Assembly: GCA_019096195.1 (NCBI GenBank)
Contig: JAGTXK010000072.1
Span: 186,001 to 250,000 of the forward strand
Source of the DNA: Boletus sp. NGJ
Taxonomy: Eukaryota; Basidiomycota; Agaricomycetes; Boletales; Boletaceae
DNA length: 64,000 nt
Direction of reading: 5' to 3'
Positions 34,112 through 46,517 of this stretch are shown in pieces. The notes below the pieces were generated by a model. The model did no database searches. It saw only the letters and a program-made list of their open reading frames with translations, and had not been told where the DNA came from. A program made the position numbers and the translations under genes. Within the stretch, counting starts at the first letter, position 1; the number at the start of each line of letters is the position of its first letter.

Positions 34112-34320
34112 CTGGTTTTTGAAAAACTCCTCAATGATGCACCTGCGACTCATCAGAGAAGAGAGATTATAAGGAACAAATAAGGAACATACTCAGCAGA
34201 GATTTTGGGACAGCATGTGACCAATGCTATCGTGATGTGTTGTCTCTTGTTGTCAAAATTGTCAAGATCAAATTTATTGTTGAGGGATATAAAACTGTAG
34301 ACAAGGTTGGCAGCATATCC
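34112..34320. other. Short foreign insert 2 in Gypsy copy 3, GCATA repeat at its ends
   Basis: About 207 bp are absent from the matching site in Gypsy copy 1. The inserted part is bordered by GCATA on both sides (the site GCATATCC is interrupted), which looks like a 5-bp target duplication. No inverted repeats are obvious at its ends. Source unknown. Confidence 0.6.
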
Positions 34321-37300
34321 TTTAAACCTGCTGGAACAATAGGCATGCAAGAAATTCATCAATGAACATCTCAAAACTGGGAAGATATCCCCATCAAAAT
34401 CCCCTCAAGCAGCCCCCTTCTTCTTTATACAGAAGAAAGAAGGGAAGTTCCACCCTTGTCAAGACTACCGATATCTTAATAGTCATATGATTAAAAATGC
34501 CTATCCTCTCCTCTTAATTTTTGATCTACTGGATAAATTAAGGGGGTCATTGATCCTTACCAAGTTCAATGTATGATGGAGCTATAACAACATATTGATC
34601 AAGCCTGAAGATCAATGGAAGGCAGCTTTCCTCACCCCATTCAGGCTCTTCAAACCAAACATAATATTCTTTGGAATGTGCAATTCTCCAGCAACGTTCC
34701 AAGCTTTTATGGACAATCTCTTCAGAGATTACATTGCAGAGGGATGGTTGGTGATCTACATGGATGATCTGTTGATACATTCTTTGGATCAGGCAACCCA
34801 CAATGAAAGGATATGGAAGGTCCTAGAACGCTTCTGGCAGCATGAAATGTACCTCAAACTGGAGAAGTGTACCTTCTCAGCCAAAGAGGTTGAGTATCTT
34901 GGAATGATTGTAGGAAAGGATAGTGTCCAAATGGACCTGGTCAAACTCAATGCAATTAAGCAATGGACTCCCTGGTGAATGTAAAGGACATCTGATCCTT
35001 CATTGGGTTCTGCAACTTCCATAGGAAATTCATCCCCTCCTTCTTCAACATTGTGCATCTGCTGTTAGACCTCACAAAACAGAAGACACCATGGTCATGG
35101 GGAGAACCCCAAGAAAAGTCATTCAGAACCCTCCAATCAGCATTCACAAGGAAACCCATCCTTACCTTCCCCGATATGTCCAAACCCTTCACCCTTATGA
35201 CCGACACCTCCTTCACCACATCCGGAGCAGTGCTCATGCAGACCAACGACAATGGAGACATGCAACCCTGTGGTTATCTCTCCCAGACTTTCTCTCCCGC
35301 AGAGAGAAATTACGATATGACATATATGACAGAGAACTATTGGCTGTCATACGAGGCCTAAAGGAATGGCGGCAATACCTCCTTGGATCGCCCCACCCCA
35401 TGACAGTGCTAACTGATCACAAGAATCTCACCTTCTTCAAAGAACCTCAGCAGTTATTCCAATGACAAGCATCATGGCTCCTGTTCCTACAAGACTACAA
35501 CATGGTCTACCACGCCTTGCCAGGAACGAAAATGGCCCCTGCTGACACCCTATCGTGTCGAGATGAAATTGATACTTCCAAAGATAATGATAGACGTCCA
35601 ACTTCTTCCATCTGAAGTCCTTCGATCATCAAGTCCGAATGATCGACCTGGCATTAGCTGAGAAAATTAAGGGATCCTCCTCATCTGACCCCTTAATTCT
35701 CTCCACCCTGGAACAAATGGAGAAAGACAAACCCCTCTTTGGAAGATGCAACATGTGGAGGACTGGACCTTTGACAACAGCAACTTATACTTCAAGAATT
35801 GAATGTATATTCTGGGACCAGCCCAACAGGAGCTGGTATCCTCTGTCCATTCCTCCTTTGAAGGAGGGACATGGAGGACACCTTCGCAACACCACTGCTC
35901 TCCTGGCCAAAGATTACTGGTGGCCCAGACTCACTACATTCATCTGAAAATACGTCGCCAGCTGTGCCGTCTGCTCAAAGTAATAAGGTCCAAACTCATG
36001 CCACCAGTACCGCCGACCACCCCACTAGCCTTTTGAAGGACACTGCATCCATTCCAAAACCTTTCAGTGGATCTCATCACCGACCTCCCCCTGGTGAACA
36101 GATTTGATTCTGTCATGGTCGTGGTTGACCATGGCCTTAGTAAGGGGGTAATTCTCGCCCCTTGCATGAAAACGGTGGATGCCACAGGCATAGCCCACCT
36201 GTTTTTTGAAAATGTGTTTAAACGATATGGATTACATGACAAAATCGTATCTGATCTGAGGACCTCAATTTGCATCCGCCTTCGCAAGGGAACTTGCAAG
36301 ATTGCTGAATTATGACATAGCCCTCTCAACAGCTCACCACCCACAGACTGATGGGGAAACCGAACGATACAACCAAGAACTGGAAACCTACCTATGGATC
36401 TTCTGTGATCGGTCAACCCCAGAAATGGCTGGAACTCCTTCCTTTCGCAGAGTTCACTCACAACTCTGCCAAACACTCTATAACAGGAAGATTCCCATTC
36501 TCCTTGATTCTCAGATATGAACCCAGATCATATCCCCCACTAGGAAAAACCTTCCTCCCAGCCTTGAAACAATGCCTCTCCAAATTAGAGAACACCTGAT
36601 TGGAAGTGGAAGCCGCACACAAGCTAGTGCAACAACAAATGAAAGAGAGAACCCTCTCCCATTTTATACCATGGAAACTTGGAGACAAAGTCTGGCTGGA
36701 AGCTAAGAACCTGAAACTACAGGTTCCCTTCCGGAAACTCTCCCTAAAACAGACAGGATCATTTGAAATCATACAAGTGGTATCATTCATCTCCTACCAA
36801 CTAAAACTCCCACCCCAATGGAAGATCCACAATGTATTCCACGCCTCTTTATTGTCCCCCTATAAGGAAACTCCGGAGCACGGACCAAATTACCCTCAGC
36901 CAGCCTAGAACTTGACAAGTGAGACTCCCTCACAGGGGGCCCTCACCGCCACCATTGAACTCCTCTACCTCCAGGACCTCCTCCTTGACCTCCTCTACAT
37001 TGAGGGAATTAATTTCACTATATTCCTACTTCCAATCTCCCTTGCCTCTCAAAATCTCCAACTCACTCTCCATGTTATCCAATAAACAAAGAGAAGTCTT
37101 CTTTGCCCCCACAGACCCATTCCAAAGCAACCCATGTAGTCATAGGGCTGGAACTCCATTCTCTTTCCCCATTCAATCAGGAAATTCAAACATCAACAGA
37201 AACCGTGAGAAGACTCCAGAAACAACTGGATCAGCAACAGGAGATTCGGAGTGAACCCTCATTGACTCTCCTATCAACACTCCAAATGCCTCCCAATGAA

Positions 37301-37852
37301 GCACCCCCACCATACCAGAACCAGCCATTTTGGAACCATGGCAACTATGCTGAACCAGAACCATCCTCTTCTCCTCAGGACTCTCCCGTCCTTATAGGAC
37401 CTGTATTCTCCCTCCACTTGGAATAGCTACAATGAGGAGCCCTCTCTCTCCCACCCTTCCCCGTGCTGAACCCACAAGGGACACCCCTCTCACCAGCCAT
37501 ACTGGCACAGTGAATGGTCATCCCGATCCCATGGAATTCACCAACTGCCCCCCTCTCAACGGTTTTCTCCGCTGACCTCAGTGTTTCGAATGCAGAAGTA
37601 TATTGCACCAATGACCCAACTGCCCCCAATACACCTGTCCATTCTGTCATGTGGTTGCCCCCAGACATGCGCAATGTCATTTCCCCAGGTGACAATGCAC
37701 TCGCTGCGGAATTATGGGATACAGGGCCTCTATTTGTCCCCCAGGAACCCAAGACCACCTACTCGACTCCTTTTGGGATCTCTCCAACTATCTCATCAAT
37801 GATGGAGATAACAGTTCCTGAGATGGAACTTCAGGACTACGAGGAGGGATAA

Positions 37853-38717
37853 TGTTATGGATAACAAAAGGGGTGCATCTTTTTCCCTCCCTTTCATACT
37901 CCCTCCATTCCCAGTCATCAATGACTTATGGGAAGACCTCTTGTTCAACTCCTCAGAGACAACATGGGAAAGCTTCCTCATGGGAGAACACCTGGCACTC
38001 AGCACTTCCCTCAATGACACTGCCTTCTAGAGCAGTGAATGGCCATCTACAAGATCCCAGATCTCTTCAATGGCTATCCTCTCCATCCTGTGTCTCTTTT
38101 ATTTCCTGTTTTACTCTTGACCTATGCTCCATATCAGATACTGTCTCCTCAGCTATGCTCTCTCATACATAGCCTGTATCCCATCACTCCCAGCCTCATT
38201 CCTAATTCAGTTCTCTTTTCTATTTATGGTAACTCCACTTATGCCTGCCCTAAAGGGGGAAAGCCCTATATATAGTTAGCCAATCCCCCTGTATCTCCCA
38301 ACCTTGATCTATATACACCATATCCCATGTAAATCTACCCAACTCTCAGTTCCACATTACTTCAGATGTCTGCACCCACTCTGGAAGTAATAACACTAGT
38401 GCTTGTGATACTCCTCATATTCACTTCGCACTTGTGCGGTATCCTTGGTGTCTCTTCATGCACTTAACCAGCGGCAACACCAACACAGACAGAGTTCTGC
38501 ACTAATAGGACTGCGCCACTATCATCAAAGTCCAAGACTCCGCCATTGGTCATAGGGAAGTCTCTAACTCCAGGGGAGACTCTATGTAAAGCTAGCTGTC
38601 AGTCCCCATACCTAGGGAACTTGGGCCTAGGGAGCCATTTGCTCAAGTCCAGCTAGTCTGGTAATCAACTAGGAGGTTAATTACTCAGGAACATGTCACA
38701 AGTTACTCGGCATAACA
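37853..38717 (+). repeat. 3' LTR of Gypsy copy 3
   Basis: 865 bp from TGTTATGG, just after the purine tract GAGGAGGGATAA, to GGCATAACA. It aligns along its length with the LTR at 14,417-15,313, with many substitutions and small indels. Confidence 0.85.
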
Positions 38718-39113
38718 TGCAACAACAATACAAGTTACACAATGTATTCTGGGCTACCCACTAATATGCTGCATCTGACCCATCGTACTCAGGGATACTG
38801 CTACTCTGGCTCTCTTGGGAAGCCAACCTTTTGCTCTAGCTGCTCATATTTATACTCTCCTGCTATAGCATCTGTGATGCAGAGGCAAAAGTAATAGGTC
38901 TCAACATTTGTGCAATAGGTGATCCATATGCTCTGTATGCAGGACCTCTACTCACAATGAGTACAAGGACCACAAATCATTTTGGTTTGAAGATTTTGAC
39001 AACCACAGTCAACTCACATCTGGCCTCAAGTTGACACTCAAGCCCATTGCAAGGCTATCCTAGCAAGATAATGGTCAGAGTCCCTGTCTTGACTTCAATT
39101 CCCTCAACCTGAC
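38718..39113. other. Unassigned stretch
   Basis: About 400 bp between a Gypsy LTR and the CATAGT repeat. Short open pieces exist, but I find no family motif. Probably old element DNA. Confidence 0.3.
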
Positions 39114-40260
39114 ATCAGTAAATACAGGATTTCATCATAGTGCTCATAGTGCCATAGTAGTTTCATAGATAACTCATAGTATTCATAGTATCATAGTATT
39201 GAAAGTGTATTCATAGTATCCATAGTATATTCATAGTGTGCATAGTATCATAGTATCATAGTACCATAGCAATTCATAGTGTTCATAGTGTTCATAGTGT
39301 CATAGTATTGAAAGTGTATTCATAGTATTCATAGTATATTCATAGTGTTCATAGTATCATAGTGTCATAATACCATAGCATTTCATAGCATTCATAGTAC
39401 ATCCATAGTAGTCATAGTCATAGTAGTAATTCTAAGCTAATCCTAATCCTAATCCTAAATCAAAAGTATACAAAAAGTGTAGTCAAAAGTGTAGCAGAGT
39501 GTAGTACAGTGTAGCAAACAAAGTGTACCAAAAGTGTACCAAAAATGCGCACCAAAGTGTAGTAAAAGTGTAGTCACAATGTGTATCAAAAGTGTAGACC
39601 TACACTCAAAAAAAAAAGATCCAAGTCCATTTTCCCACACTCAGTGTGAAAAAAGCGGACATTGTTTGCCAATGTTTGTGCCACCATTCTTATATAAACA
39701 AGCCAGACTTCAAAAACTTTCCCACACTCTCTTGTTTCTTAAGTTTATCCTTCTCTACTCATTATATAAAGTCAACACTTTACTTTGTAAATCATTAGGA
39801 TTGAGATTGGGATTGGGATTGGAACTGGGATTAGGATTAGGATTAGGATTTGGATTTGGATTTGGATTAGGATTAAAAAATAGGATTAGAATTAGAATTA
39901 GAATTAGTAGAATTAATATTTGATTGAATTTGAAATTAGAATTGGCTTGAAATTGGATTAGAATTAAAATGAGAATTAGAATTGCTAAGCCACTTATACT
40001 ATGGCATCACTATGACCACACTATGAGACACTATGAGAATACTATAAGATACTATGGAAATACTATGACCACTGTGAAAGTACTATGAGAATACTATGAG
40101 ACACTGAGAATACTATGACAGACTATGGTCACACTATGAACAGACTATGAGACACTGTCATAGTACTATCAAACCACTATCCAGTTGGACCCTCACTATA
40201 AGCACTATGTTACTGTCCAATACTGTCCAGCACTGGACAGTTAGTCCTGTTTTTACTGAT
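39114..40260 (+). repeat. CATAGT-armed non-coding repeat, copy B (most complete)
   Basis: 1,147 bp. The left end is ATCAGTAAATACAGGA and the right end is TCCTGTTTTTACTGAT, an imperfect terminal inverted repeat. The left arm is packed with CATAGT and the right arm with the reverse complement ACTATG, so the subterminal motifs face each other. The core has AAGTGTA words, then degenerate hexamers (GGGATT, GGATTA, AGAATT at about 39,795-39,910). No plausible gene. The structure suits a non-autonomous DNA transposon with subterminal repeats. Confidence 0.75.
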
Positions 40261-43200
40261 GGAGGGCTAAGGCCTATTTGTTAAACCCTGCAGAACAGGA
40301 AGCCTGCAAGGAATTCATCCAAGAACACCTCAAAACTGGGAAGATCTCGCCATCAAAATCTCCCCAAGCCACCCCCTTTTTCTTTGTACAGAAGAAGGAT
40401 GGAAAACTCCGACCTTGCCAAGACTACTGATATTTGAATGAGCACACCATCAAAAATGCCTATCCCCTCCCCTTAATTTCTGACCTCATGGATAAATTAA
40501 AAGGGTCATTGAGCTTTTCCAAGTTCAATGTATGATGGGGATATAATAACATGCTTATAAAACCAGAAGATCATTGGAAGGCTGCTTTCCTCACCCCCTT
40601 TGGGCTATTCAAACTAAATGTAATGTTCTTTGAAATGTGCAATTCCCCTGCTATCTTTCAGGCCTCCATGAATGACCTCTTTAAAAACTGCATCACCAAA
40701 GGATGGCTGATAACTTACATGAATGATCTGTTGATCCACTCTTCAGATCAGAATGTCCATGACAAAAGAACTCAGAAGGTCCTGGAATGCTTTCAACAGT
40801 ATGAAATGTACCTCAAGTTAGAGAAGTGTACCTTCTTGACAGAAGAGGTTGAATATTTAGAAATGATTGTGGACAAGCACAGGGTAAGAATGGACCCCAC
40901 CAAACTAAAGGCCATCCAGAAATGGAAGGCACCACCCTATGTAAAGGACATATAGTCCTTTCTTGGGTTTTGCAACTTCTACTGGAAGTTCATTCCCTCC
41001 TTTTCTGACATTGCTCACCCCTTGCTTGACTTAACCAAAAGCAAGGAACCATGGCAATGGGAGGAACTTCAACAGAGGGCCTTCCTGGCTCTGAAAGACA
41101 CCTTTACCTAGAAACTGATCCTAGTCTTTCCAAACACCACCAAGCCCTTCATCCTAATGACAGATGCCTTCCTCACTGCTTCTGGAGTGGTACTCATGCA
41201 GAAGAATACGAACAGGGATTTACAGCCATGTAGCTATCTCTCCTAGACTTTCTCTCCAGCAGAGAGAAATTATGACATATATAACAGGGAACTACTGGCT
41301 GTCATATGGGGGTTGGAGGAATGGTGACAATATCTTCTTGGGTCACCCCATCCCATGACAGTGTTGACTGATCACAAAAACCTCATCTACTTCAAGGAAT
41401 CAAGAAAACTGTCAAAAAGACAGGCCAGGTGGCTCTTATTCCTTTAAGATTTTGACATGGAATACCAGGCCCTCCCAGGCATGAAAATGGCATCAACTGA
41501 CACACTATCTTGCCATAATGAGATAGATACATCCAAGAATAATGAAGACATCCAGATTCTTCCATTGAATGTCTTCGATCACCAAGTTAGACAGATTGAT
41601 CTTACTCTTGCAAAGAAGATCAAAGAGTCTTCCCCATTTGATCCCCTAGTGATCAAGGCACTAGACAACATGGCAGAAGCCATATCACTCTTCACCAGAT
41701 CCTTAGCCACTGACTGAACCTACACCAATGGCCAACTCTACTTCAAGGAACACTTATATATCTCCGAACCAGCCTGAAAAGATCTAGTCACCTTGCTCCA
41801 CAACTTCCCTGGAGGAGGCCATGGTGGACACCTCCACACCTTGGCTCTCCTCACTAAGGAATATTAGTGATCTGATCTCTCTACATTCATCCAGAAATTT
41901 GTTTCCGGTTTTGCCATTTGCCAAGCCAACAAGATCCAAACTCATCCTATGGTTCCCCCAGTCAATCCATTAGCCTTTGAAGAATGCTGCCCATTCCAAA
42001 ATCTTTCAGTGGATTTAATCACTGACCTACCCCTGGTGGGGGGATTTGATTCTGTCATGGTCATGGTTGACCATGGCTTTAGTAAGGGGGTAATTCTTGC
42101 CCCTTGCATAAAAATGGTGGACATGACTGGTATAGCCTGTCTTTTCTTTGAAAAGGTTTTCCTATGATATGGTTTACATGACAAACTGGTCTCAGATCAG
42201 AGTCCCCAATTTGCATCCGCCTTCACTCAAGAGCTCGCTCAATTCTTGAACTACAACGTCGCCCTCTCCATGGTCTATCACTCACAAACAGATGGCAAAA
42301 CAGAATGATACAATCAGGAACTAGAAACCTATATATGGATATTCTGCGATGGCCAACCACTTCTGTGGTTGGAATTACTGCCCATAACTCCATGGCCCAC
42401 TCAGTAATGGGAAGATCGCCCTTCTCTTTGATTCTAGGATATGAATCCAGAGCATACCCCTCTATTGGGAAAACTTTCCTACTAGCACTAGAAGAAAGAC
42501 TTTTGTTCCTAGAAGAAGTAAGGCAAGAAGCTAAAGCCATCCATAAACTCGCACAGGTTAGAATGAAGGAGAGGATCCACTCCCACTTCAAACCATGAAA
42601 GCTCAGAGATAAGATATGGCTGGATGCCAAGAACTTGAAACTCCAAGTTTCATCCTGAAAGCTGTCCCCAAAACACACTAGACCATTTGAAATTGTTTAA
42701 GTGGTATCCTCTGTAGCATTCTGACTCAAGTTACCGAAACAGTGGAAGATCCATGATGTGTTCCACACCTCCCTATTTCCCCATATAGGGAGACAACAGA
42801 ACATGGTCCCAATTTCACCCAACATTCCTGCTTCTGCAGGATAGATTACTGCCCATACCACACCCCTTGGTAGATGACAATCATCCCCCTCTTCAAATGT
42901 CTCAACTGACTCTCCCCCATCCACCGACACAATCTATATACATCCATACTTGATGACCCCATTGTGGTTTAGATGCTCCAATCCATCCCCTTCTTCACCT
43001 GTGACAATTCTCTCATCCAGCTTGTCGCTCTTTACAGATTCTATTCCACTCTTTGATCCCTTCTCTCCAGGACCTCCAGAAACTCAACAAGTCTCCATGT
43101 CTTCAATGCCAGCAGACTGCTGAGGAAGAAATGGCAATGGAAAGCATCATCGAGATTTGTGAACTTGTTCTCAATCTCCTCTTCATTGAGGGATTCAACT

Positions 43201-43617
43201 ATTCCCTTGCCCTTCTACCCATCATTATCCATGATCACATCCTTCACACCACCCTCCTCTCCCTCTCAGAAGAAGAAAGTCACCTTTTCTTTGCCCCCTC
43301 ATCGACCACCATGACCCCCTACCCCATTCCCCCTTGACAAGTCTCTTCCATTGCAGAGTGACCCTTGGAGGATGTCAACAGAGCCCAAGGTATTACAGAG
43401 TGTTGCATAAGAAACTGCAGTGGCTGATTTGCATCTGACATATTTGGCTTTGTTTTTTTATCCAGAAATATCCAAATTAGTATGCAAATGTCATATTAAA
43501 AATAATAAAACTTCTGAGCTGCATGTGACCAAGACTTGATCATTGAAATATTGACTGCTCCACTTACAATGGCACCTCACCTTGACCTACAGCTTCAAAA
43601 CTGAATCGTTGTCTGGC

Positions 43618-44632
43618 ACTATGAAGGCAGAAAGTCTGCTTGGGAGATAGCAGAGCTGGCTGACTGCTCTGAGTGCACCGTGTATGATATTCTTAGACTA
43701 CACTGGAACTTTGGACAAGTCATGGAACCATTCCAGCATGGTTGGAGATGCCCTCGAGTTCTGCAGCATGGCGACATCACATATATTTCATCTATTCTTG
43801 ATGCAAATCCCACTCTCTATCTTGGCAAGATCCAACAGCAGCTACTAGATGTCCAGAACATTGAAGTATCTATCACAACCCTATCTCGTGCAATTCATCA
43901 CCTCTAACTTACCCACAAGAAGCTTTGCAAGACAGCAGCCAAGAGAAATGAGCTGCTTTGCACAATTTGGCAAGCTGAATATGGGGACATTTTGATGGAA
44001 TGCTTTATTTGGATTGATGAGTCAAGTGTAGATGATCATATGAACCAGTGGACAAATGGATGGTCCCAACTCAGACAAGTTTGTGTGCGATGTGACACAT
44101 TCATTTGTGGGCAGCAATTCTCCATCTTGCCAGCATTGTCTATTGATGGAATAATTGCACTGGATATCTTCAAAGGGTCTGTCAATAAGGAGAAATTTGT
44201 CACATTCTTAAGACATCAGCTTGTATGTTATCATTTTTGTTATCATATCTTTGCTAATTGTTCTGGTAGGTTCCAAAGTTGACTCCCTATCCAGGTCCCT
44301 GCAGTGTTGTTGTAATGGACAATTGCTCAATCCATCATGATGATGAAGTCCATCAGATAATTGAGATTGAATGTGGTGAGTGTCATCTAGTATCATAAAT
44401 TTCAGTCATCTCATTGCCTCTCCTTCCAGGTGCAAAGTTGATATATTTGCCTTCTTACTCCCCAGACTTCAATCCTATTAAGCAGGCATTTTCCTCAATC
44501 AAAGGATGGTTGAGGTGTCATGAACGTGAGGCACTGACGCCTGAGGTTAGGCCTTGGTTAATTCATCAGGCTGTTATGTCAGTGTTATCTGAAGATGCGA
44601 AGAGCTGGATCTTTAATTGTGGGTACTCATAA
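43618..44632 (+). pseudogene. Mariner-like DDE_3 transposase with catalytic Glu changed to Lys
   Basis: Exons are joined by introns at 44,223-44,269 and 44,376-44,429 (GT-AG). The N-terminal helix-turn-helix region includes SAWEIAELADCSECTVYDIL. The core shows the first Asp in WIDESSVDDHMNQW, a strand with ALSIDGIIALDIFKGSVNK, the second Asp in VVMDNCSIHHDDE, and SPDFNPIKQAFSSIKGWL where relatives have NPIE: codon AAG for GAG, 35 residues after the second Asp. There is also a stop at about 43,905 (after IHHL). This is the spliced type of Tc1/mariner transposase common in Agaricomycetes. Without the third acidic residue it should not cut DNA. Confidence 0.88.
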
Positions 44633-44713
44633 TGCAAACATTAATCAATTTCAGTAGTGTAACAGCAAACATGAATAGCTAGGAACTGGTACTGCCAAAG
44701 AATGTATCTCAAT

Positions 44714-46517
44714 CTAGTTCAATTGATGCCTTTTACACTTGAGGCGCTCAGACCAATTCTTTGTAAAGGCTTGATATTTATGAGCTTGACCCTCAACAGT
44801 GCCTAAAACCTCATTCAAATGGGAAATTGGCATATCAGTGATAACATCAGGAGTGAGTTCAAGACTAGTTAAATTATCCTCTGCTTGTCGTAAATCAACT
44901 CCCTTTGCCTTGAAAAAATCTTCAAGACAAGCATGAATCTTCCCATCAGCTGGCAGAGCAGGCGACAATGGAGATTCATGGCGTAATTTCTCATGAGGCT
45001 TTGTTGGAGTCATTGGACTGGTAGTGGAGTTGACAACCTTGGGAACAAGAGTTATAAGGAGTGGAATAATGGCAGTAAGGAGCAAGGCTGCATCAGAGGA
45101 AGTAGCTGATGATGTGTGACTATGGGGTCCAAGACAGCCATGAGGCTTGACATGGTTATCAAGCCAACCATCACAAACACCATCAAAATTGACTGTATTG
45201 GGTGGTTCATGCTTTGTAGCATCAGCCGCAGCCTAAACTATGTTTAATAAATAGCAAAACAAGAAAATATTGGATCTCACTATAGCAGCTGCCCAGAGCT
45301 TCAGTTTCCTATGGTTGAGACCAAGGTGCTCACCACAGGTGTTGATGAAACAATATCCAGGTTCACTGTGCTCACCTGCATGTTTTTCACATGACCATCA
45401 CTGCTTCAGCTATTGGATAATTGAGCCATGAAGTTGGGCCTCATCACTGAAGAGATTGACAGAGGGGACCTAATCATCATTTTAAGTAGTGACAATAGAA
45501 TAAATGTGCTAATTGGAACTTACTTGAGTGCCATATTCATCCTGTTCTTGAGATGCTTCAGCCTGTGTGTGTGAGAGTGGCTATGGAACCATCAATAAAA
45601 AATATCTGCATGCATAAAACAACTTACTCTCTTTTGAATGCAAAATCCATCCATGGTATCAATATCAAACTCAACATTGACCACACAAGAATCCTGTTTC
45701 TTCTTCAGAATGCTGGTCTTCACAACATTAAAATCACGGTCAGTAGTGATTGTTGTAGTGCCCGTCTTTTCGCCACTTTAATGAATTCAGATTTATGACT
45801 GAATAAAATTTGAGAATTTGTTACCTTGAGCCAGTCCACCACAGCTTGAACTTGGGACCAGAATGTACACCTGGACTAAATTGCTCACTTAGGTCATGGA
45901 CATCCAGCCATGCCTTGATAAAGTTGGTGTGCCCAAGATCAGTTAGCTGGATATGGTCCGATTTGACTGCACTGCTTCTTCAGTGCCATCTTTCTACGGC
46001 CATTGGCAATGGTCTTCTCAGGAAGCATTTGAATCAAGCAAACTGAGACAAGATTACCTACATCATCCAGTGGGGGGAAAGGTGGTCAGTATGAGATAGG
46101 TAAGGTACAAAAGAACTTACCAGCACTCTCAGCTTGAGGCTGGGGGCCTGCTCGACTACCAGTCATTGTAGATGACTAACCACTGTCACTAGTAAGTGAT
46201 GCACATTGTGGCTGTGCATTGGCCAATCGACCAGCTGCTTGGGAGGGTGCAGCATTTTCCTCGTGGAAATAATAAAAACGAGACAGATTTAACCCCCCCC
46301 CCCCCCCATCTGTAAGATATCAGCCTCCAAGTCAGGAATATAAATACTGTGAAATCCTACCAATCCTGGCTGGCCCAGGGTTGTTTGACTGTCCTTCAGA
46401 TGGACAAGGATTGCTTGTGGTTGATGATGGACCAGAGCTATCCCTATCAGGAACAAGGCTGTGGAGGAAGTGCAACAGACTCAATGGAATAGATTCTGCA
46501 AGTGGTGTTAAAAACAT
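44714..46517 (-). pseudogene. Second gene of the mariner-like element, function unknown
   Basis: Minus-strand exon pieces with short GT-AG introns. From the N-terminus: MFLTPLAESIPLSLLHFLH plus a Ser/Pro-rich part; DHIQLTDLGHTNFIKAWLDV and GVHSGPKFKLWWTGS; TITTDRDFNVVKTSIL with DTMDGFCIQKR; FSDEAQLHGSIIQ; KHAGEHSEPGYCFINTCGEHLGLN (Cys/His-rich); an intron near 45,235-45,283; ADATKHEPPNTVNFDGVCDG; and a C-terminal helical domain with FFKAKGVDLRQAEDNLTSLELTPDVI, ending CKRHQLN. The last part looks like a SAM-type helical domain and the HxxEH...GYC part could bind zinc. A few stops suggest decay. From memory, comparable proteins occur in agaricomycete genomes, but I cannot give a function. A DNA-binding or accessory role in transposition is inference. 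Confidence 0.6.
46293..46307. repeat. Poly-C run
   Basis: An uninterrupted run of about 15 C bases inside the second gene of the mariner-like element, probably within an intron. A likely sequencing and replication slip site. Confidence 0.7.

Larger units (their letters stand above)
31728..38717 (+). mobile_element. Ty3/Gypsy chromovirus copy 3
   Basis: Same family as copy 1. Parts in order: leader (to about 32.0 kb), gag with a Cys-rich knuckle CFICNNVGCSTRNH (about 32.0-33.1 kb), protease (about 33.2 kb), reverse transcriptase and RNase H (about 34.4-35.6 kb, with YMDDLLIHS), integrase (about 35.8-36.6 kb), the WKIHNVFH and chromodomain-side tail (about 36.8 kb), a Pro/Ser- and Cys-rich 3' region (about 36.9-37.85 kb) and a 3' LTR. 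Two short foreign segments are inserted in the pol region (about 33,716-33,908 and 34,112-34,320). It is heavily broken (more than ten interruptions) and old. Confidence 0.9.

Noticed and set aside
46293-46307. Regulatory G-quadruplex
   Set aside because: A single homopolymer C run inside a decayed element gene, more simply explained by slippage.
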